From: Larus michahellis
Lineage: Eukaryota; Chordata; Aves; Charadriiformes; Laridae
Assembly: GCF_964199755.1 (NCBI RefSeq)
Contig: NC_133901.1
Location: forward strand, 5,062,016 to 5,126,015
Length of the DNA stretch: 64,000 bases
Reading direction: 5' to 3'
Below the pieces are notes generated by a model. The model searched no databases and was not told the DNA's origin. It saw only the letters and a program-made list of their open reading frames with translations. Below, piece by piece: positions 1-12,660 of this stretch. Position numbers and translations under genes: made by a program. How positions within the stretch are numbered: the stretch's first letter is position 1; each line of letters starts with the position of its first letter.

Positions 1-573
1 TGAGAGGGGAGGGCCTTGTGGAAACCAGGTCACGGAGCCTGAATAACCCCACTGAACCTCTTCTACATTTCACTTAGTCTTGTCCGAATATTGCCCATGT
101 CTGCATCCTTGTGCTCTGCAGTTTCCATCCAACTTCTTCTTCCCCACCAGTGAAATGCCACCAGAAAGGTCCAGGAGAAAACAGGGAACAGCAGAAATCC
201 ACCCACCCGTCTGCCCGGTCAGCCGGGAGAAATGTTCCTGGCAGAACTGGGAGGTGGTAGTTGCTCCAAAAAGCTGGCAGTTGCTCAGAAGTCATTGAAA
301 ATGGCTGGATGTGAGCAGGAGGGCAGCGAATAGCACTGGTTGGCTTGGTAGGCAGGGCTGGAGGTCTGGGGACATCACCTGCTGGTGGGTTTGTGGTGGT
401 TCCAACCCATGAAAAGATCCTGATGATCCTTCTTCAAACTAATAGCTCCTAACATAGTGATGACATCAGAAAATACACCAAATATTGTCTTCCTATTTCA
501 AAAAAACCTCTGACAGTAGAGGTATATACAATTAATCCATCACACCTCGCTGTTTTGTTGTGTTTCCTTAAAG

Positions 574-3500
574 CCCTGTTCACCAGTGAGCTGCTCAGAC
601 AGGAGCAGGCCAAGCTGAACGAAGCCCGGAAGATCTCAGTGGTGAACGTCAACCCCACCAACATCCGTCCCCACAGCGACACTCCGGAGATCCGGAAATA
701 CAAGAAGCGCTTCAACTCAGAGATTCTCTGTGCTGCTTTATGGGGTAAGCCCTTACCACACCGTGCCCTGGGCAAAGCTCTCCGTGAGAGCGTCTCACGT
801 GATGAAACGTGAATGCGTCATTGGAGAACCAAGCCCCTTCTCTGGTTGTCCCCTTCTCCATCTCGGGCAAGGCTAATGTCCTCGAGTCCCTGCGCTGTAA
901 GAGTGACTCTGTGTTCATGGGAAGATCACAGCCATAGCTGGGATTGGTCGCTCTCGCGGTGGTAGCAGAGAGGAGCTTGACGTGTTGTCCTTGGGAGCAT
1001 CCATGGCTCCCGGTGCCCATTGCCCTCTCCTCTTCAGGTGTGAATCTGCTGGTGGGCACAGAAAATGGCCTGATGCTGCTGGATCGAAGTGGACAAGGGA
1101 AGGTCTACAACCTCATCAACAGACGGCGATTTCAACAGATGGACGTACTCGAGGGCCTTAATGTCCTCGTGACAATATCAGGTACGAGTCTCATGCTCTC
1201 ACCCCATCATTCACCTTCTCAGCGTATGCCCCAAGCAGTTCCAGCTCAGACAAAACCTGTCTGCCGGTGTCAGAGAGAAGCTCCCAGAGGAGCTGGAGGT
1301 GGTTCATTCCAGAATCAAAGATGTTAGATCTGCAGGAATGCCTCTGAGAGCAATTTGCTCCCATCACCTGCTGGCTCTGCTTCATCTGCAACACTCCATC
1401 CTCCTTTAGCAGGGAAGGGAAGGTGCAGGATAAGGGCAGATACCCCAGCAAGGTGGGTAGTCACGGCTGGAGGGGGCAGCGAGCTCTGCTTTTGGGTCTG
1501 TTTGACTCTAGCCAAGGAAGCCATGAACCACGGCTTCAGGGCTCCAGCTCAGACCATGGCTGTGCTCACGGTGTCCCAAGCATCACGAGGGACATGGGAT
1601 GGTCATTGTCCCTGGGTTCAGCTGGGAGCTCTGGAGCCCTCAGATCAGTCTCATGGGTTATTTCTTGACAAAAAAAAAGCCAAAAACTCTGTAGTCTAAG
1701 CTCCCAGGAGAGCACCCAGCCCTGTGAAGCACACAGGTGGTGGAGCCAGGGCAGAGCCTTCTGCTGATGGCTGCCCCACTAAGCTCACGGAGGACAGCGA
1801 GAGAAATACTCATTAGGAAAATTGCTTGACATACAATCATAGAATGGTTTAGGTTGGAAGGGAATTTAAAGATCATCTCGTTCCAACCCCCTGCCCTGGG
1901 CAAGGACGCCTCCCACTAGACCAGGTTGCTCAAAGCCCCGTCCAGCCTGGCCTTGAAAACTTCCTTTCGTCCTTCCTTGAAAACTTCCTATCGTCCTTCC
2001 ATTTACTTTCTCGTTGTCAACAGCCCCCTGGGCTCATTCTGCATTCACCAGCAAATTCCTACTCCTTCCATTCAGATAGAGCTCTTAAAAAATGCTGCTT
2101 CATCATGTCCCTTGCTCTGCAGCTGCCCCGTGGTTTTGGGGATACGGCGGTAGGAAGAAGGGGTGGAAGATAAATGGGAGGCGGGGGGGAGCCCTCCCCA
2201 GGGAGCACCAGCCCCTGAGACGGCGCTGAGGACAAGCCCTGGGGGGGGGACTTGTGGAAACCCACCGGCAGACAAGACACAGCCCCTGGTTTATGGTTTG
2301 GGTCCTCTCCCACCAGCCTCGGTGCAAGCTGGGTCCCTGTAGCAGGGTCTCCGCGGGGAGGTTTATAGCCTGATCCAAGAGGCGCTGCGGGAATTTGGCA
2401 GCCCCTCAGCACTGCGGAGCCCAGCACCGGGATTATCAGCAAATAGCGGGGCCTGCCGCAGACCGAGGAGCTCGTGTCTCAGCTCCAGGGTGGAATTAAT
2501 GTTGTATGAAGGAGAAGAGAGGAAAAGAAACAGGTAGTTGAGTGGTTGGGTAAGCCCTGAGCTGTAAGAGAGCTGGGGTCACAACCCTCCGATGCCCAAC
2601 CGTCTCTCCGTGAACACTGATTTATAGGAAAAGGAACATTTTCAGCCTGCGGGAAGGAAGAGCCCAGCTCTTCCAGCATCCGCTTGCAGTCTGGAAAGCT
2701 CTGCTTTCTATACCTTTTTTCCCCAAGTAAAAGAAAAACAAAACACATCAACTGAATTCCTGTTTTCAACTTCATTGCGAAAGGAACTTCAATTTAATCA
2801 ACTTTTGAGGGAAAACAAGCACTGAAATCTCAACATTTCCCGTGCCCACGTGTGCTGCTCTGACAGAGGGGTTTCCTTCGCCAACAGGAAAGAAGAACAA
2901 GCTGCGCGTGTACTATCTCTCCTGGCTGAGAAACAGGATTTTACACAACGACCCTGAAGTGGAGAAGAAGCAGGGCTGGATCACGGTCGGGGACCTGGAG
3001 GGATGCATCCACTACAAAGTCGGTGAGTGGCCTCGCCAGAAAAAAAAATGTCCGAAGAGATGCCTTTTCGTTCTCCAGTCTTAGATCTGACCTGACAGTT
3101 TCTCTTAAATTATGGGTAGACCGTAGCCACAAATATCTTCGGTGTTCATCTGTATGTATTAGGTGGACACTTTACCAAAGGAGAAGCTGTTCCTGGAGAT
3201 GAGTTGTTCAGTCTTGTTGGAAAGAAAATGAATGTTTTTGAAGACATTCATTTAAAACATGCGTATTTTCATTTTAGTGAAATATGAAAGAATCAAGTTC
3301 TTGGTGATTGCCTTAAAGAATGCTGTAGAGATCTACGCTTGGGCTCCTAAACCATATCACAAGTTTATGGCATTTAAGGTATGTTTGTCTTTTAACCAAA
3401 ATGCACTCTGTAACTGTATATACACGAGATTTCTGTCCCGTGCGGAGCAGAAAAGCGTCTTGCTTGTGTAGCTGAGCTGCTCGGAATGCCTGGCAGGCGT

Positions 3501-6500
3501 GGGATCGGGGCACGTTCTGGCTGAAGAGATGGGAGACATTATGCTTATGGCTAGCAATTAAGTGTTAACGTTAGCTTATGCTGGCAGGCTTTACGTGGGA
3601 AGTTTGCAGAGAGCGGACCAAATGTCCATGAGTAAAATTGAGTTGGGGTTTTTGGCGGTGTTTTTTTGTGTGTTTTTTGGTGTTTTTTTTTAACCTCTGA
3701 GTAATTTTTTCACCTGCACACAACAGGTTGGCATTATTTTCCGTTGTTATTTTGCAAGGTCCTCTCCCCTCGTGCAACACAGATTCTGTTTCCAGACAGA
3801 AAGTCCAGGAGAATGATCCATTCTTTCTGTCCTTTGCTCTCCCTTTCCATTTACCGTGGTTTCCTTCAGCGAGACCTCTCTCCTCTGCAACCTGCCAGCG
3901 GGTATTTCGTACTTGGTGCTTTAAAGCACGTTTCGTCCTAAGCTCTGTACGGAGACAAGTCGCAAGGGGCCATGCCTTCTGGAGGCATTCCTGCTGAGTA
4001 ATCTCATTTTGCATCCTCCCAGCACAAATGGGCTTATTCAGTATTAGGTCACATTTGCTTTTTCTGAACAAAAGCCAGAATAAATGGGCTCGGTGACATG
4101 GAGAGCTCAGCAGCGTTAAAATAGCCTGGGATCCAGCCTCGGCGGGCCCTGGGGAGGGTGCTGGTTGGTGCTCCCGGTGCTGCTTCTCAGCCTGGGGGGG
4201 CTGAGCATCCTTTCCTTGCCTCGTAGGCAGGGATCTGTCGGGACGTTGGGAAATACCACCCACTGATTTTCCCTGTCAGCAGTCAAAGCGATCCTTGCAC
4301 AGAGCGGCAGGAGTCCTTTTCTCTCCTTGGGGGTGTTTCACCCTCCTGCTGAAGACCTAAGCCATGGAGAGAGGCTCTGTCCTGGATCAGTCCATGCCAG
4401 GGAGATGGTCCCAGCCTGCATCCAGCAGGTTAAATAGAACAAGGATAAGTAGGTCTTTGCTAATCTGACTCATTTCAGCTGCCCAAACCGGCGCGGTGAT
4501 CCCTGCCGAGAGGGGAGGTGGGTGGTCACAGCTCTCTGCAGACTTTGGGCTTGTTACCCAGAGCAGCTCCGGCATCGGGCAAGTCCCGCGTGCTGGCTGG
4601 ACGCCCGCTCTCTAAAATTGAGCTGTTGCCTTCCTTTAGAGACCGAATCCTTGGGCTGGCCTTGGGCTCCTGGGGCTAAAAAACTGTGCTTGGCAAGGGT
4701 GAGAGCTTATCTGCTGGGATGGCTGGAGCGAGTGGGTAATACCCTCGGAGGCATCTGACACGGGAACAGAGAGACAGGAATATAAATAACCACATATTTA
4801 GTGGGAAACAGTCTCAAGCAAATATGATTTCAAAACCGTATCAGGCTGCTGCTGTGGGGATTTGTTGGTTTTCTGTGATACTCACCGAAGGGATTATAAA
4901 AGTCTTTTGCAGATCTCCAGCACAAGCCGTTGCTCGTGGATCTCACTGTAGAAGAGGGTCAGAGACTCAAGGTTATCTTTGGATCACACACTGGTTTCCA
5001 TGTGATTGATGTAGATTCTGGGAACTCTTACGATATCTATATACCCTCTCACGTGAGTACTCGGGGGAGTGCGGCTGCATGACTAACATTGGGTCACCAG
5101 CAAGGTTTGGACGGGCCTTTGGTGGCTCAGGAATGGTGACCGGTCAGGTGACATCTTGCCATGGGTATGGCATTCTCTGGTGCCATCCTCATTGATACTC
5201 GCTTAAAGAGGACTCGGAGGTATCGCATACTTCATGTTCATTATTCGCTTCTGTCCTCGTGCCCGAGCAGTCAGGTTTAAGGTTGCCATGTCCCACTGAA
5301 AGGAGAATCTGTGTACACTGCATGGAGCAGTAATGGAGCTCTCTGTAGGGCAAGATACCATGAAACCAAGTTCTTGGTTGTTGGACAACATAGACCCACC
5401 AGGAGCTGGATGCCCAGTGCACTGCCCCATTGCGTGGTGTCCCAGATGTGCTCACCAACGCTCGTTCCTGCTGAGGCAGCACGGTTTGCCCAGGTGAAGG
5501 TTTCGGGATTAGGGTAGCCCAAATCTCAGTGAGCCGCCTGCTCAGAACTCCCAAACCTCCTCTCTCAGGTCCATCTATTTCAAGAGAGAACCAGTGCTAC
5601 CAAAAAATACTGTAGATGAGGATTTTCTTGTTGGCTCAGTTAAGTTCCTTCCATGCTGTTGGCCCAAGCAACGTGAGAAACTGTCCTAGGAGAAACGGTG
5701 TCACTAATCAAGTCCAGGAACTGCTGAATCTCATCCGAGCAGCAGAACCTCCTCTGCGAGAGCTGGCAAGAAGCATAAGGAGAAATAAATACTGGGGCAA
5801 TTTGGGATGGTTTTGTGGTGTCTTAGCTATGGAAGGGCGGACACGGGTGGAAAGTCGCTGTAGCTGCCCTTGTAGCTCGAGCCTGGTTGCTAAAAAATGG
5901 GAATATTTCCTCCCTAGGGCTACCTGCAATATTCTGGGCTTATTTGCCTGAATTTGAATAGGAGGATGGATTCATCAATCAGTCAGCAGTCGCTGATTTG
6001 TGTTACAGAGAAGTGTCAGCCGTCAGTCTTGGGGGCGTGTATGTTGTGATCTCTCTGTAATTGCTGAACCTGTTTATCCTTGACGTATCAGACAGCTTTG
6101 ATTGCAGGGCAAACATGACAGTTTATTCCCCTTCAAGCTTATCTCTGAAAGCCAATGCCTGTTTGTTAAATCGAGGGAGGGGATTGTTCTCGCGTTGGTT
6201 TGGGGTTTTGCTTTTCTAAGGCTCTGCTCCCTTCCCCCTCCCCCTCCCCCCATTCCATGTAATTCTGACTTTTAGGGTTTATTTTAACTGCAGATTCAGG
6301 GCAATATTACTCCTCACGCCATTGTCATCCTGCCTAAAACAGACGGGATGGAGATGCTTGTGTGCTATGAGGATGAAGGCGTCTATGTGAACACCTATGG
6401 ACGGATAACTAAAGATGTGGTGCTCCAGTGGGGAGAAATGCCTACTTCCGTGGGTAGGTCAACCCTTCCTCTTCGCCTGCATAAGATACAAATGACCAGT

Positions 6501-9165
6501 AAGATGAGGAGTCGAGGATGCTGTGCTTTTGGGAGTTTATCAAAGGCGATTTTTTCTCAGCCATATAAAAGATGCAATTGGTAGATTTCTACGGTTTGGT
6601 CCTGTGCAATAAGAGCAAGTGACTTCTTGAAGATTTGAGCTCTGGTTCATCTTAAGTATAAGATAATATAAGCTGTTGCACTGGTGGGATACTGTGATGA
6701 GCGGAAGAGGGGCTGGGTGCGGAGCTGGGAGCGCCTGGGCTGCTCTTCTGGCTCTGCTGTTGCTCAGCTCCCACCACTCGTGCCCTGCCCAGCTCCTCGC
6801 CCGCAGAAATCCGAGGAAGCGATACTTCTGTTTAAATTACTCAGCAATTTCTGGATGAAAAGTGCTCGGTAAAGGCTATTATCCCTGCAGGCATGTGCCT
6901 GGCCGCCTGTGCCTCCAGCAGTCAGAGCTCTGCCATTGATCTCCATGGGCTTTGAATAGCAGCTGATGAGAGCTTTTCTGCCCCTTGCGTAATGTTTAGC
7001 TCAACACACGTTGTAACACCTACCAAACGCTTCCTTTTGACAGCCTACATTCATTCCAATCAAATAATGGGCTGGGGAGAGAAAGCTATTGAAATCCGGT
7101 CAGTGGAGACGGGACATTTGGACGGAGTATTTATGCACAAGCGAGCTCAAAGGTTAAAGTTTCTATGTGAAAGGAATGATAAGGTAAGTCCACTTTAAAG
7201 CTTCTGTCCATGCTTTAAGCTACAGCCAGCTACTTTTAGACTTCAAATCTGGTTTATTTTGAGGTTAATAATTAATCTGAAGATCCTGTTTAATAAGCGG
7301 TGCCCATAAACCCACTCCCAATTAATTCTCTCCGGTGGATGCGGACCTCAGCCTGGGCTGGGAAGATCTTCAAGATCTCTTTGACCTCTGGCTGAGATCC
7401 GCGTTGACTTGGCTTGGCTTCCTCCCAAGTCTTGCATCTGAGCTATTGAGGCTGCCGAGTAAACTCTGCAGAAGTTGGGAAATGGTAGCAGTAAGGATGT
7501 GTAAACGACCCCCATTTGAGCTCTGGTGCAGAAAGGTTTTGATGCATTTGTTTTGATGCTCGTAAACTATTTTCTCCATTGAGGCCCGTCTTTTTCTGTG
7601 GAGGGTGTTGATAAAGAAATACTGCTCTGGAGGGGCACCAGGGTCGCATGGGGAGCGCGGCTGTCGCGTAGATGACCCCTGCCGCCGGTGTTGCTGACGG
7701 AGCAAGGGGTGCAGGAAATGAGGGGAGGAGAAATCGCTGGAGGAAAAGGAATGTTTGCGCGGGAGACGCGGCTGAACGCCGAGGTCCTTTTCTGCTGTTG
7801 GCATTTCATCTCACAAGGTTTCACCGAGATAAATCGGGACCACGCAGCAGGGAGTAACGAGCACGATCACGAAAACACGTGAAGAAACTGATTGCTCTGT
7901 CCCTGGAGCAGGGTTTAATGACGTGCAATAAATAAGGTTTGAGGCCACCATCAGTTTATTGAACGGCTGCTCACTAGTCGAGCGTTGCCGTGCCTGTCGC
8001 GTGGGGTTGGGCTGGAGCTCTGCACAAAAAATGTATCCTAACCTTGCGATTGAGCGTATCGTGGGAAGCTGCCCAAGAAGCTGAATTTTAGTCGCCCACA
8101 TACCCCTGGTTTGCTTTTTTCTAACTTTTTGAGTACTTCCCTCTGCAGGTTTTATACCGGTGGGTTGTTTTTTTTTTAAGGGTTGTTCTTCTGGTTTGCT
8201 TCTATTGATTTTCTTTCCTTTTCTAAGAAAACTGGGGAAAAAAACCCACCCACCTCGTTCTTTCTAAAACACTGGAACCAGCTGATCGCTGGTGGGTTTG
8301 AAATACTGCATACAGGTGTTTCTGCAGAAATGGTTAACGATGAAAGTCACGTGAAGATTGGGTAATTTTTTTGTTTTAAAAAGGACAGAGGGTCTTCCGA
8401 CTGTCCCCTTCAACATTTGCAAATTATAACTTGTTTTTTAAGACTTCCATTGGGGTCAAGTGCTGGTGGATCCTGACAGAAGGCCCAAAAATCGTATTCT
8501 TCATACAGAGTCCTGATACGTTTCTGTGCTTCGAGCATATTGAAGGAAAATAGTTTTCCCAAGCTTTACTTTCAGGAGCAGCTGAAATACCAGCACTAAC
8601 TTTCCTGAAGAAAATCATCTCAAACCAAGGCAGATATTGACCCAAATGGTTAACGTTTAGCAAGATCGACATTACTGACAGCAGTCTCATTAATATTGCA
8701 TAATAACTGGTGCCGTGGCAGTAAAATGTGATAAACTTGGTATTTTTAAAGCGTTCCAAACCTTGCTCTCTTTGGTAGCGATAGCGAGGGAGGTTTTATT
8801 ACCGTGTTTACTAATAAGTGGTTCGATTTGATTAGAGTCTTGCGTGTGTTAGCTCCGGCCCCTTGAGCTCCGCAGAAAACTGAGAACCGGGCAATAATGG
8901 GTCTGCAGAAAATTCCTGCCGTCATCCGGAGAAAACGATCAGGGAGAGGGAGGTTTAGGCAGAGGAAACCATGGGGTGTGGGGGGCAGCTCCTGCTTCCT
9001 TCCCTCACCGAGAGCGCTCACAGACTTTTTCTTATAATAATAAAAGTTATTAATAAGGGGTTTTTTTTTGCTTCCCAACAGGTATTTTTTGCATCGGTGA
9101 GATCCGGAGGAAGCAGCCAAGTGTTTTTCATGACCCTCAACAGAAACTCCATGATGAACTGGTAA
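574..9165 (+). CDS. TNIK: TNIK, C-terminal part (eight last coding exons, CNH domain)
   Basis: This is the 3' end of the TRAF2- and NCK-interacting kinase gene, a GCK-type STE20 (MAP4K) kinase. The family acts in JNK, Rap2 and Wnt/TCF4 signalling and in cytoskeletal control. Exons read from splice sites: 574-744, 1038-1181, 2888-3022, 3278-3378, 4903-5052, 6294-6453, 7044-7183, 9082-9165 (stop TAA 9163-9165). Phases join without a break to give 360 residues plus a split first codon. The kinase domain and low-complexity middle lie upstream of the window. The visible part starts with a basic linker ([12 protein letters not shown]) and is then almost wholly the citron homology (CNH) domain, which is known to bind active Rap2. 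The ending NRNSMMNW fits TNIK rather than MAP4K4 (NRNCIMNW) or MINK1, from memory of those proteins, and the neighbour SLC2A2 supports this. All donors are GT and all acceptors AG. Confidence 0.96.
1835..1962 (-). mobile_element. CR1 LINE 3' fragment in a TNIK intron
   Basis: Read on the minus strand, this ends with the avian CR1 3' tail (ATTCTATGATT-like, at 1835-1846). It carries the conserved CR1 block whose + strand reads aggttggaagg...ccaaccccctgcc...ccaggttgctcaaagcc. It is a short, strongly 5'-truncated copy lying antisense to TNIK. The left edge (the 3' end of the element) is clear; the right edge is approximate because a small tandem duplication follows. Confidence 0.9.
1951..1998. 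repeat. 24-bp tandem duplication at the CR1 edge
   Basis: Two copies of a 24-bp unit beginning ccttgaaaacttcct start at 1951 and 1975 and differ at one base. The first copy overlaps the truncated end of the CR1 fragment. The duplication therefore arose at or after the insertion. Confidence 0.8.
6229..6251 (-). repeat. C-run cluster (G-quadruplex motif on minus strand) before a TNIK exon
   Basis: Four runs of three or more C separated by single or double T lie about 43 bases upstream of the exon that starts at 6294. On the minus strand this is a textbook G-quadruplex motif. On the transcript it is a pyrimidine-rich tract close to the 3' splice site. Confidence 0.7.
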
Positions 9166-9883
9166 CAGAGGAGCACTTGGCACTCACCGCCATGGCATTA
9201 TTTCTAATTTAAAGGACAATTAAAACACGTGGACTAACACTGTAGAGGCAGAAGCGGAGGGCGCCGAGGAACACCGCTCCCCACGCTCCCCCGGCGCCGC
9301 CAGCCCCGGGACGGGGGCTGCGGGCAGGGATGGACTTTCGCGCTTGGACCCCCCCGAGGTCTCCTGATAACGCTGTGTTATAGTGGGTTATGAGTTTTCC
9401 TTTATTTTATTTTAATTTTATTTTTATTTTCCTTTCTCTTTGTCCCCTACTTTGTAAGAACGGGGAAAGAAACAGTGTCAAAAAGTCTGTTTTTAATTCT
9501 GTCTGCCTGCTAGCATCAAATATATAGTATGTTGTAAAGTTACCAATTAAATCTGGTGAGAGACAGCACAATAAATGTACCTTTTATCTTTGTGATGAAG
9601 GCCATAACCGTATAGCTGGGTAATTTTAGAAATCTTTTGCCTTCACCAACATTTACATGTTGCTTTTGGCAGCAACGGCTTAACGGATTTTTAAAGAAGA
9701 GAAAACGTAATAGGTTTTTTTCCCCTCTTTTGGGAAATGGATTTTAAGTGGCTAAACTACTAGCCTTAGACTAATAAAAATCAGCTACCATTTTTGTCAA
9801 GTCTGTCAATCCATATTTCTATATGGATCTTCACATAATGGTGTGTCTTGAATAGGGACAGAGGTGCCATTTGTTGTTGCTCT

Positions 9884-10138
9884 CCGGAGGTGCCCGCCTG
9901 CCCCGGGGCTTGGCCGCGGGCGCCGGGACGGGGGATCGGAGGAGGAGAGGACGCCGGAGCGGTCGGAGGAGCCCCCGAGGCGGGATTTGTGGCCGCAGAC
10001 GGCTCCCGGGATGCCGCGGGTGCCGGACCCCCATGCCGAAGCCGGCGTGAGCTGTGGGCGCTCGTCCCCACCACCCGGAGGCAGTCGGCGCGGGGATGGG
10101 GATGACGACGACGAAACGAGCTGCCCGTCCCCGGCGTT
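9884..10138. promoter_or_regulatory. Orphan CpG-island-like block behind TNIK
   Basis: I count about 37 CpG dinucleotides in about 255 bases, with very high G+C, between AT-rich flanks. It lies 0.7 kb after the TNIK stop and about 6 kb before the SLC2A2 start, so it marks no recognised promoter. It could be a promoter of an unrecognised transcript, an intragenic methylation target or a local biased-conversion patch. The short open frames across it look like composition artefacts. Confidence 0.5.
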
Positions 10139-10494
10139 GCTGGATTGGGCTTGTAAAGAGCTTAAAACAAAAAAATATATATATGTGTGGTTTCTTCGGC
10201 CAAGGGTCTGAATCTCTACTCGTTTTTCCGCCCCCTCCGCTCCCTAGGAATTACCCAACATACAGTGAAAGACAACATCTGTGCCGAACCGTGTGTGTGT
10301 GTTTAGTTCAGGTTGAATCGTGTCCTTATAAACTCTGCTCAGTTGATTTCCGTTTTCGGTGCGTATCTGGGGTTTTCTTTCTCAGTAGCTGCAAGCATGG
10401 CCGCCTGTGGTGTTGGGGTGTCGCATAACAAGGTCTGTGTTGCTGGTTTTAACCTACCTCGTTTCGGTTGGGGTTTGTTTTTTTGGTTTGGTTT

Positions 10495-10525
10495 ATTTTT
10501 TTTTTCTTTTTTTTTTTTTTTTTTT
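10495..10525. repeat. Poly-T tract
   Basis: A nearly uninterrupted T run with one C, preceded by GTTT-rich sequence. No 3' LINE sequence is attached that I can recognise. Confidence 0.85.
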
Positions 10526-10750
10526 CCGTTCCGCTGTCGATCACAGCGCTGTTACCTCCAGCGACATATAGAGAGCTTAACTGGCAATCTTGGTGTACTC
10601 AGTAACGATGGCTTTATTAAAAAATGATTAAATCAACAGGACTTGGTCAAACTTGAATCTTTATCGAGGGTAAGGAGATGATGCGGGGTGGGAGGGGGGT
10701 GGCTCGGGATGGGACGAAGCATCCCGCGGGCAGGGCATTGCTTCGGTACC

Positions 10751-10834
10751 TGCGGAGGGATGCTCGGCAGGCGTTGCCTGCGGAGGGATGCTCGGCAAGG
10801 ATTGCTTGCGGAGGGATGCTCGGCAGGGCACAAC
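10751..10834. repeat. 28-bp minisatellite, three copies
   Basis: The core tgcggagggatgctcggca starts at 10751, 10779 and 10807, an exact 28-bp period. The cores are identical and the spacers diverge slightly. It lies in GC-rich DNA downstream of TNIK. Near-identity of the cores suggests recent or ongoing slippage. Confidence 0.9.
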
Positions 10835-12608
10835 CTCCAGAGGAGAGCGGGCAAGAGGTGCTTTGCAGGTGCCTCCTTCACGCCCCGGTCCCGCTCCCCA
10901 TGGCCCAGCGCAGCCCCAGGCAGCAGCCGCCTGCCCAGCGCCTGGCGAAGCACCCTGCGGAACGCGGTGACGGACGTAACACCCCAACGCTGGAATTAAA
11001 ACCCCACACGAGTCCCATCACAGAAGACATGTGATTGCCACCGGCTCTTTATATTTTCACGGTGGTTAAAATATAAATAAAATAAAGCCCAGAGCTTTTT
11101 ATGATGTTCCAAACTGATAACTTTTTTTTTTATTATTATTTCGGTCCCCCTTGAAGTGATGAATACACAGCTTTTGGGTGATTTGGGTTGGGTTTTTTTT
11201 TATTGTGAGTTCTTTTTGGTGCAGTGACAATATAGAAGGGAATTGTGATGTTTAAACATAAGGTAGTTTGTGAATGTATTCTTTAAAACTGTAGAGTCGC
11301 TTGAATCAAAAAGCAAAAGCAGCCGATATTAACGCAGTCTTGTCTACGGAGTGTGTCCCTGGACATACCACGGAGCAAACGCCTTTCTGGTGCCAACACA
11401 ATAAACCACAAAACTTCGACATGAAGCCATGCCTTTTACGTTTTTGTAAATCAAAGCTGGGGTGTTAACAGTTAGCGGTGAAGTGGCTTTTTAGGGCTCC
11501 AAGTCGTGGTGCCCTTTGCCTGGAGGGGCTCAGGAAAGCGGCGGGTTTGGGGAGGATGAGCGCTGGGGGGGGACGGGGCACGTCCCCTGCTCGCTGCCGG
11601 GCAGCAGCCGAGGGATGTCTCGACGGACCGTCACCACCTGAAAACTTCTGCTCTTCTACAAAATCAACCCTTGATTATTCTAAAGAATAATCCCCCTCCA
11701 AATACTCCTGGCTTTGATTTGCTTGTCTTTTGTCGTAAGTAAAATAGGCTTGCGGTTGATCAATGCTGTCAGAAACTACTTAATTTTTAGCGTTCAAAGA
11801 AATAAAACCTGGTCTCCTTTTAAAATCCGGTTTCTGGGAGGTTTTGACCTTTCCAGAAAGGAAACTTAGTTCTTCAGCGGAGCCGTGCTGCAGGAGGAAA
11901 AAGAAAAATCGTGTCTGTGCGTGCAGGAGTCACTTGAGCCTGTTGCAGACCGAATTATTTACAGAGTTGCTGCGAAGTATGGCAGGAACGTTGGGGACAA
12001 GTCGCAGCCTCGCTGGTAAATGACAGAAAAGCCCCAGAGGCGGTGGGAGGCCGCGGGGTCGCCCCCAGCACGCTGCGGACACCCGGGAGACGCTGGGTAC
12101 CACCCCCGAGGTTAAGGATGCTCCGAGGTAAGGCTGTAGCAGCTGCCCCTGGGAATTGAATGTGTTTTCAAAGCTGTTTCCCGCCGTGATTATCAAATGC
12201 CTTTTTTCTTGTTGGGAGATTATTTCGGGGTTGATCGTATTATGTATTTTGGGACAGAAAGGGGGATGCTTGAGGTGACCCTGGCCCCGGAGCTGGGCTG
12301 GTTGATGGAAATGGTTGAAGTTGTGCCGCAGTTCCTTGTCTCGACCTGGTATCTTTATAACTGCGCTGCAAATTCACCCAATTCTCCCTTTCAAATGTGT
12401 TTGGTGGGTCCGAAGCCCCTGTCCCCCGGGTGGCCCCAGCACTGCTGCCTGCCCCGGCTGCTGTGCGTATAGAGACAAAAAATGAGCATATATCATGTTC
12501 TTTTTGCGCCAGCCTCTGGTGTGTCTCATCAGCCCGCTCGTACCCGGAGAGCCACCACCTTACGGTCTGGATCTTCCTTTCTTTTCCTTTTTGTTTTTGT
12601 TCCGGTTT

Positions 12609-12628
12609 GTTTTCTTTTTTTTTCTTCC

Positions 12629-12653
<25 letters not shown>
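12609..12653. repeat. Long poly-T tract
   Basis: T-rich run with a few C interruptions, ending in a pure run of more than 20 T and then aaaatat. It is a simple repeat. Confidence 0.9.

Positions 12654-12660
<7 letters not shown>

Larger units (their letters stand above)
9166..11090 (+). other. TNIK: TNIK 3' UTR and downstream region with several poly(A) signals
   Basis: Noncoding sequence follows the TNIK stop. AATAAA hexamers occur at 9570-9575, 9773-9778, and as a doublet at 11076-11081 and 11081-11086. TNIK transcripts in other vertebrates have long 3' UTRs, so either the proximal pair or the distal doublet could be used. The sequence alone does not decide. A CpG-dense block and a minisatellite lie between the proximal and distal sites. 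Confidence 0.6.

Noticed and set aside
574-9165. Assignment to MAP4K4 or MINK1 instead of TNIK
   Set aside because: The three share the CNH domain, but the C-terminal residues NRNSMMNW and the SLC2A2 neighbour fit TNIK.
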